Source: Eubacteriales bacterium (GTDB lineage Bacteria; Bacillota; Clostridia; Christensenellales; CAG-138). From it: DNA of 6,492 nt. Of this stretch, positions 5,795-6,492 are shown piece after piece (the stretch's first letter is position 1; each line of letters begins with the position of its first letter). The stretch is from assembly GCA_028703645.1 (NCBI GenBank), contig JAQVML010000085.1, positions 1 to 6,492 on the forward strand, in the 5' to 3' direction. Below the pieces are notes generated by a model that made no database searches, was not told where the DNA came from, and worked only from the letters and a program-made list of their open reading frames with translations. The translations under genes and the position numbers were made by a program.

Positions 5795-6328
5795 ATGCGT
5801 ATTTCGATCACTGGCAAAAACCTCGAGATCTCCGACTACCTCAATGACCTCGTCAACAAAAAGGTTGGCAAACTCGAGCGTTATTTTCCGCAGGATGCTG
5901 ATGTATTCGTTACGCTCTCAGTGGAAAAGAATCGCCACATTGTCGAGGTAACAATCCCATATGACGGCGGAGTCATCCGCGGGGAAGAGATCACCGGCGA
6001 CATGTACGCCTCCATCGACAACGTGCTCGACAAACTCGAAAAGCAGATTCTTCGCCACCGCACCAAGCTTGAAAAGTGCCTCAGAAGCGGTGCGTTTCGC
6101 GACATGACCGAGCAGGACTTTAGCGAAGATGATGCAGAAGAAGAAGGACCCAAGATCGTCCGCGTCAAGCGCTTTGCAATTAAACCCATGAGCGAAGAAG
6201 AAGCCATGCTCCAGATTGAGATGGTTGGGCACTCGTTCTACGTTTTCCTCAACTCGGAGACGAATCAGATGAACGTGCTCTATAAGCGCAAAGTCGGCAA
6301 CTATGGCCTCATCGAGCCGGAAAACTAA
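5795..6328 (+). CDS. hpf: Long-form ribosome hibernation-promoting factor
   Basis: Binds the decoding centre of the 30S subunit and dimerises 70S ribosomes into inactive 100S particles during slow growth. The 177-aa length is that of the long HPF found in most Firmicutes. The N-terminal S30AE domain (about 1-97) opens MRISITGKNLEISDYLND and contains YASIDNVLDKLEKQILRHR (71-89), with the basic ribosome-binding helix. An acidic linker (about 105-119, rich in D and E) leads to the C-terminal dimerisation domain (about 120-175): IVRVKRFAIKPMSEEEAMLQ, then GHSFYVFLNSETNQMNVLYKR and GNYGLIEP. The start is ATG 5795, with AAAGGAG (5781-5787) 7 nt upstream. It is monocistronic, lying between two terminators, and has no evident functional link to the purine genes. 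In many Firmicutes secA follows, but here a convergent gene does. Confidence 0.96.
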   Translation: MRISITGKNLEISDYLNDLVNKKVGKLERYFPQDADVFVTLSVEKNRHIVEVTIPYDGGVIRGEEITGDMYASIDNVLDKLEKQILRHRTKLEKCLRSGAFRDMTEQDFSEDDAEEEGPKIVRVKRFAIKPMSEEEAMLQIEMVGHSFYVFLNSETNQMNVLYKRKVGNYGLIEPEN

Positions 6329-6361
6329 AAATCTTTCATATCCTATTGCATCATGTAAATC

Positions 6362-6394
6362 AACAGCCCGGCGAAGAATCGCCGGGCTGTTTTG
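6362..6394 (+). terminator. Strong intrinsic terminator after hpf
   Basis: AACAGCCCGGCGA (6362-6374) and TCGCCGGGCTGTT (6379-6391) form a perfect 13-bp stem with a 4-nt loop, followed by TTTT (6390-6393). It begins 33 nt after the hpf stop and lies between convergent genes. On the minus strand the trailing run is only TT, so it mainly serves hpf. Confidence 0.92.
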
Positions 6395-6414
6395 CGTATA
6401 TAGTCGTCTTTTGA

Positions 6415-6492
6415 TTACTTTAAGTTTTCAGGGTTCAGGCAAAGGAGCTCCGGCAGGACAAACATACCGTCTTTGCGAATCAACACATCGTC
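6415..6492 (-). CDS. C-terminal fragment of an unidentified convergent gene
   Basis: An open minus-strand reading enters from the right edge and ends at a TAA (6417-6415), giving 25 residues that include DDVLIRKDGMFVLPELLCLN and end PENLK. I do not recognise the family. Support comes from the unbroken frame to the window edge, the codon makeup resembling neighbouring genes, and its position facing hpf across a terminator. The fragment is short, so it could be a spurious frame. Confidence 0.45.
   Translation of the reverse strand, partial: DDVLIRKDGMFVLPELLCLNPENLK

Overview
The window most likely comes from the chromosome of a Gram-positive anaerobe of the Firmicutes, probably Clostridia. 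Three things point there: strong AGGAGG-type ribosome binding sites, a long-form hibernation factor (HPF) of the Firmicutes type, and the gene set itself. Genes are moderately GC-rich and spacers are AT-rich. No genus can be named from sequence alone. There are no rRNA or tRNA genes, CRISPR arrays or transposons.

Layout. Positions 1-47 (minus) hold the first 15 complete codons of what looks like the molybdenum-binding subunit of a xanthine dehydrogenase-type hydroxylase. Positions 314-2017 (minus) hold a complete adenine deaminase (ade). Divergent from it on the plus strand is a compact operon: dihydropyrimidinase/hydantoinase (hydA, 2236-3606), a MocA-like molybdenum cofactor nucleotidyltransferase (3603-4172, overlapping hydA by 4 nt) and an amidohydrolase-type guanine deaminase (guaD, 4224-5498). 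A clear intrinsic terminator (5504-5536) closes the operon. A 296-bp spacer with a SigH-like promoter candidate leads to the hibernation-promoting factor (5795-6328), which ends in a second strong terminator (6362-6394). Positions 6415-6492 (minus) are the C-terminal end of an unidentified convergent gene.

How the genes work together. Adenine deaminase makes hypoxanthine and guanine deaminase makes xanthine, both substrates of xanthine dehydrogenase-type enzymes. The MocA-like protein would mature the molybdenum cofactor of such a hydroxylase. The hydantoinase is a cyclic-amide ring-opening enzyme. Relatives of this set (hyuA, mocA/ygfJ, ssnA, xdh) cluster in E. coli and in anaerobic purine/urate-degrading gene clusters, so this is probably one edge of a purine catabolism locus. 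HPF is a separate housekeeping/stress gene.

The most notable structure is the ade/hydA intergenic region. Two divergent promoters are arranged as exact mirror images (35-box TTTGCA, 17-bp spacer, extended -10) around a 17-bp palindrome whose two arms contain both -35 boxes. This looks like a single operator controlling both arms. I see no wholly new type of system in the coding content.
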